A stretch of 64,000 nt of DNA from Eunapius fragilis (lineage: Eukaryota > Porifera > Demospongiae > Spongillida > Spongillidae), in the NCBI GenBank assembly GCA_963681505.1, contig OY811975.1:8918635-8982634 (forward strand), read 5' to 3'. Under the pieces are notes generated by a model that was not told the origin of the DNA, did no database searches, and saw nothing but the letters and a program-made list of their open reading frames with translations. Positions 60,145 through 64,000 of this stretch are shown here, in pieces. A program made the position numbers and the translations under genes. Every line of letters begins with the position of its first letter. The first letter of the stretch is position 1.

Positions 60145-63118
60145 ATGAAGACACCAGCGGTACTGACAGCAGTCTTGCCTGTTGCCCTGCTTGTCCTCCT
60201 CATGCCCTGCACAGCTGGTAGGTTGTCATGTGCAGCTGATTGCGCATCACTGTTGTGATTGTAGGCCACTGTGGACACATGTGGTGGAGTAGGGTAAATA
60301 CCAGGCAAAACCACTGTCCATTGAAGCACCCTTTAGATGTCAAAATTAAATGTCCAAACCTACCCTTCCTCTCAATCCATCTCCCTTCCATCACACCTAT
60401 GTGCCTCCACTCTTAACCTTCACCCACTTCCACCTTCTCTCCCTTCTCTTCTACACTCCCACCTTCCGTCTACTCACTGCATGGGCTCCCACCCTCCTTA
60501 ACCCTGGGCGCGGGCAGTTATAACCCTTGTGCCATTCCCTCCCATTTCTTCCCTAAACTTTCAGCCCCCCTCGTAGTATCAGCAATCTTCACCCAGAATG
60601 GCATCACTGGCAACATAACCTTCTCTCAGTGGGCTCCCACCCTGCCTACCACCATCACTGTCAGCCTCTACGGCCTGGATGCTGACACGCCATACCTCTG
60701 GCATGTGAACCAGTATCCGTCATCGCTGGGGCAACCATATCCCTGCACCTACTCTGTCGCAGGTGACCTATTTGACCCTCTGGGGGTGGGGCAGCTAGCC
60801 AACTACACTGGTCGCTGCGGTGCAAACCAAAGCCTGTGTCAGATAGGTGACCTCACAGGAAGGCATGGCCCCCTTACTGGTGAGAAGGTACCTCTGGTCG
60901 TAGAAGACAAATACCTTGACTTATACAGCACACACAGTGTGGTTGGCCGGTCTGTGGTTTTGGGATGGAAGGAGGCGGGGCATACCTGTGCTAACATCGG
61001 CTACCCTGTGGCTGCTCCTTCCCAGACCAACCTCTATGCTCCATTCAGAGTTGGGTTTGCGGGGGCTGTGTATTTCAGGCCTTATGCGTCCAACGTCATG
61101 ACCACCTATGTGGACCTGTATGTTGCTAGCGACGATGGAATAGATCTTGAAGAGCATGGCTGGTTGGCCTATGCACTTGTATCGAACAGAAGTGACTGCA
61201 CAACAGCTCTTGGGAACACCACACAACTGCTGGCAAGTAATGGATCAGTTGTCATCTGTGATACGATGGCACAGGAGATATGTGAGGCTGGGGACCTCAC
61301 GGGAAGAGCAAGCCAGCTGGATATATACGATGGAATGCTTAGGGCCTTTTATGTGGACATAGATTCACCTTCGGCACAGGTGTCAGATATTTATGGCGTC
61401 AATAGCTCAATTTTCATTGTAATGATCAATGAAACGAAGACTGTAGAAGCCTGCATCGACCTGATGCCCCTGATAACACTGGAAGCAGTTGCAGAATTTG
61501 ACATGATGGGAGTGGTTGGGACAATTCGATTCAATCAAGCCACACCCTTTGAAAGAACAGTAATAACTGTTGATTTAATAGGATTCAGCCATGTGCCACT
61601 ATACTTTGGTGTGCATGAGCTCAATGTGCTTACTCAAGGGGAAGCAGGTTGTAGCAGTGCTGGAGAGCAGTTGAGCAATGCAAGTGCGGTGTCCTTTGGT
61701 GAGCATCTACAGGAATCTGCTGGCCATAGTGATAATGTGAGCCTACGTGGACCACTAGCCGTTCATCACACTTACAGCAGCACTGAGGTTTTCCTACATG
61801 GGAAAGACAGCTCCATTGGTCGTTCAGTCATGATATACTTTGAGAATCGCACTAATTGGGTATGTGCCAACATCCTACACAGACAGCAAACATTGCAGTC
61901 TGTGGTGCACATCGATACAGGGTGGTTCACTGGTTCCATCAGGTTTATTCAGCCAGTTGGTGATCCATTTGCAGCCACCACTGTTACTGTTGATGTGAGG
62001 ACATACCAAAGTGACCCCACATCAGTCATACCCTCGTCTCCTCTTCCCCTAACCCATTTCCCCTTCCTATCAGCTGATATTGTGGCACCACCATCTGTTG
62101 GGGCGACATTTTCAAATGAACTGCATACCTCACCATTTCAAGGGTGGACAACTCTCCCACACAATTTGGTCTCCCAGCAAGTGTCAGAATTCTCTGAACA
62201 GGGCACACCCAGCCTGGTGCCCAGTCCTATCGTAATGGTACGGAAGAGGGAGGCAGCAGACAAGCTCTCCAAGCATCATCCAAAGAGGCAGGCAACTGAA
62301 GAGCTCAGCTACATTTGGAGCATACGATGTGCTTCAAATAGCAGCAATTCACCCGTATTCTCCCCTTATGGCCCCAGGTAATAGCCCCAAGAGGGTTATC
62401 TGCTTTCATCGGGTTAATGACATGTGCTCTGATGAAGCGTCTCCTCCATACATGACACGCCCTACATGACGCCCCCCATTACTTCCCTCAAATGACATGA
62501 CCTCTTACCTCCCTCATACACAGTAGGTCTGCCTGCTCACCAGACAACCAGCTGATGTGTGCAGTTGGCGATCTTGAAAGAAAACATGGAACTTTGAAAT
62601 CAGGCAGAACTGTGTTCACAGATGTTAACTTGCCACTGGCTGGACCATATTCTAGTGAGTAGATTGACAAATTAAACACTTTGGTCTGACATTAAGCTCC
62701 ATTTGAAACATTTTTATAATTTGTACATGGTGGGACTATAGTGCAGCGTTGTGTATTATTACTATCAGGCTATGGGACTGTGAGATAATGTTAATTAGGA
62801 AATAGCTTTTCAAGAAAAGCAACTCATTCCTAACAAGTAGAACTATTCTTTCCATCATGTGAGGTGGTTTTTTGCGTTTTTATTCCTCCACAGTCATTGG
62901 ATCTTCCCTGTGCATTCAAACTGCAATAGAAGAACCTGGAGTATGTGTTACAATACCTTCAACCTCATTGGTCGCAGCACCAGCTGATGTGAGAGTCTTG
63001 CCAACATCACTTGTGACCACCTCCTCCCCAGTACCATCCCCACCTAACTCAACAGTGCATAACCTTATGGTGTCGCCAACAGAGAGTGCATCAACCCTTC
63101 CATTACCAACATCTTGGA
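60145..63118 (+). CDS. Secreted multidomain Cu/Zn-SOD-like protein, 5' part
   Basis: Four exons join in frame: 60145-60217, 60565-62377, 62524-62654 and 62894-63118. Donors are GTAGGT, GTAATA, GTGAGT and GTAAGT; all acceptors are CAG. Exon 1 encodes a signal peptide (MKTPAVLTAVLPVALLVLLM, then PCTA). The mature part has about four repeats of a Cu/Zn-SOD-like unit: a beta segment such as GITGNITFSQ, GAVYFRPY, GTIRFNQ or GSIRFIQP, and a C-x-x-GDLTGRHGPL-type loop (CQIGDLTGRHGPL, CEAGDLTGR, CAVGDLERKHGTL). Then come IGRSVVL/IGRSVMIYF and a Cys-containing strand (GHTCANIGYP, WVCANILH). Copper ligands are mostly lost: the first H-x-H site reads WHVNQYP. A binding or structural rather than enzymatic role is therefore likely. 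Repeat 4 contains dibasic KHHPKRQ and VRKREA stretches, possible furin-type cleavage sites. Many N-glycosylation sequons occur. A Ser/Thr/Pro-rich stretch ends the visible part, and the gene continues past the window. Confidence 0.8.
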
Positions 63119-63143
63119 GTAAGTCCATACATAACTGTAGACC

Positions 63144-63980
63144 ATACCCCTGCAGGCCATACATACCACTGTAGGCCATACCACTGTAGGCCATACCACT
63201 GTAGGCCATACCACTGTAGGCCATACATACCACTGTAGGCCATACCACTGTAGGCCAATACATACCACTGTAGGCCATACCACTGTAGGCCATATCACTG
63301 TAGGTCACCACTGTAGGCCATACCACTGTAGGCCACCACTGTAGGCCATACCACTGTAGGCCATATCACTGTAGGCCACCACTGTAGGCCATACCACTGT
63401 AGGCCATATCACTGTAGGTCACCACTGTAGGCCATACCACTGTAGGCCATACCACTGTAGGTCACCACTGTAGGCCATACCACTGTAGGTCACCACTGTA
63501 GGCCATACCACTGTAGGCCAATACATACCACTGTAGGCCATACCACTGTAGGTCACCACTGTAGGCCATACCACTGTAGGCCAATACATACCACTGTAGG
63601 CCATACCACTGTAGGCCATACCACTGTAGGCCATACCACTGTAGGCCATACCACTGTAGGCCATACCACTGTAGACCATACCACTGTAGGCCATACCACT
63701 GTAGGCCATACCACTGTAGGCCATACCACTGTAGGCCATACCACTGTAGACCATACCACTGTAGGTCACCACTGTAGACCATGCCACTGTAGATCACCAC
63801 TGTAGGCCATACCACTGTAGGCCATACCACTGTAGGCCACCACTGTAGGCCATACCACTGTAGGCCACCACTGTAGGCCATATCACTGTAGGTCACCACT
63901 GTAGGCCATACCACTGTAGGCCATACCACTGTAGGTCACCACTGTAGGCCATACCACTGTAGGCCATACCACTGTAGGTC
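63144..63980. repeat. Minisatellite, 15-bp unit, in the last visible intron
   Basis: About 55-60 units of GGCCATACCACTGTA, with a 12-13-bp variant (GGTCACCACTGTA or GGCCACCACTGTA) interspersed. It begins about 25 bases after the GTAAGT donor of the SOD-like gene's fourth exon. Minus-strand frames reading YSGMA or QWYGL repeats are artefacts. Confidence 0.95.
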
Positions 63981-64000
63981 ACAGCACATCATATAAAATA

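Noticed and set aside
63065-63929. Minus-strand YSGMA/QWYGL repeat frames
   Set aside because: Translations of the 15-bp intronic minisatellite; the SOD-like gene lies on the other strand.

Overview
The window is eukaryotic. It has canonical GT-AG introns, Pol III tRNA genes, LTR retrotransposons, several kinds of terminal-inverted-repeat (TIR) DNA elements, microsatellites and abundant minisatellites. Small introns (a few hundred bases), an intronless cAMP-receptor-like 7TM receptor, a secreted multidomain Cu/Zn-SOD-like protein and the mix of Gypsy, BEL/Pao and CMC-like elements suggest a marine invertebrate. My best guess is a sponge (demosponge), but this is inferred from gene style, not proven.

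Layout: 1-1.7 kb shows no gene. 1.8-3.7 kb holds a TATA-driven secreted Pro/Thr/Gln/Arg repeat protein. 3.8-6.1 kb holds a near-perfect palindrome, a minisatellite and a decayed, formerly spliced integrase-PHD finger gene (minus strand). 6.1-9.0 kb is a Gypsy relic (minus). 9.0-10.6 kb is a decayed transposon-like multi-exon gene (plus). 11.9-15.2 kb is a CMC/Plavaka-like transposase relic (minus). 15.9-16.5 kb is a hypothetical gene. 17.2-20.2 kb is a BEL/Pao gag-protease relic with an 18-bp minisatellite inserted. 20.5-22.0 kb carries coiled-coil exons. 22.5-27.15 kb is an intact, very young Gypsy element with identical LTRs and a perfect 5-bp target duplication. It is inserted inside the 3' LTR of an older, internally deleted Gypsy element that continues to 30.0 kb.

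From 30 to 60 kb coding sequence is sparse: a 7TM receptor (35.6-36.6 kb), a small minus-strand coiled-coil gene (48.2-49.3 kb), decayed coding pieces (50.7-52.8 kb) and two tandem tRNA-Ala(AGC) genes (54.6 and 55.4 kb). The rest is dominated by foldback or MITE-like elements at 30.8, 35.0, 40-41.8, 44.5, 46.5, 52.2, 53.7, 54.1 and 56.1-59.0 kb. The last 4 kb holds the start of a spliced gene for a secreted protein with about four SOD-like repeats. A 15-bp minisatellite fills its last visible intron.

The real host genes look independent of each other; most of the window is a record of successive transposon insertions. No CRISPR, operon or bacterial system is present. Most intriguing are the integrase-PHD gene, the SOD-repeat gene, the 2.9-kb element with 32-bp self-complementary TIRs, the 528-bp foldback with a perfect 9-bp target duplication, and the TIR element carrying scraps of an integrase-type transposase. 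All family assignments are from motif recognition by eye; no database search was run.
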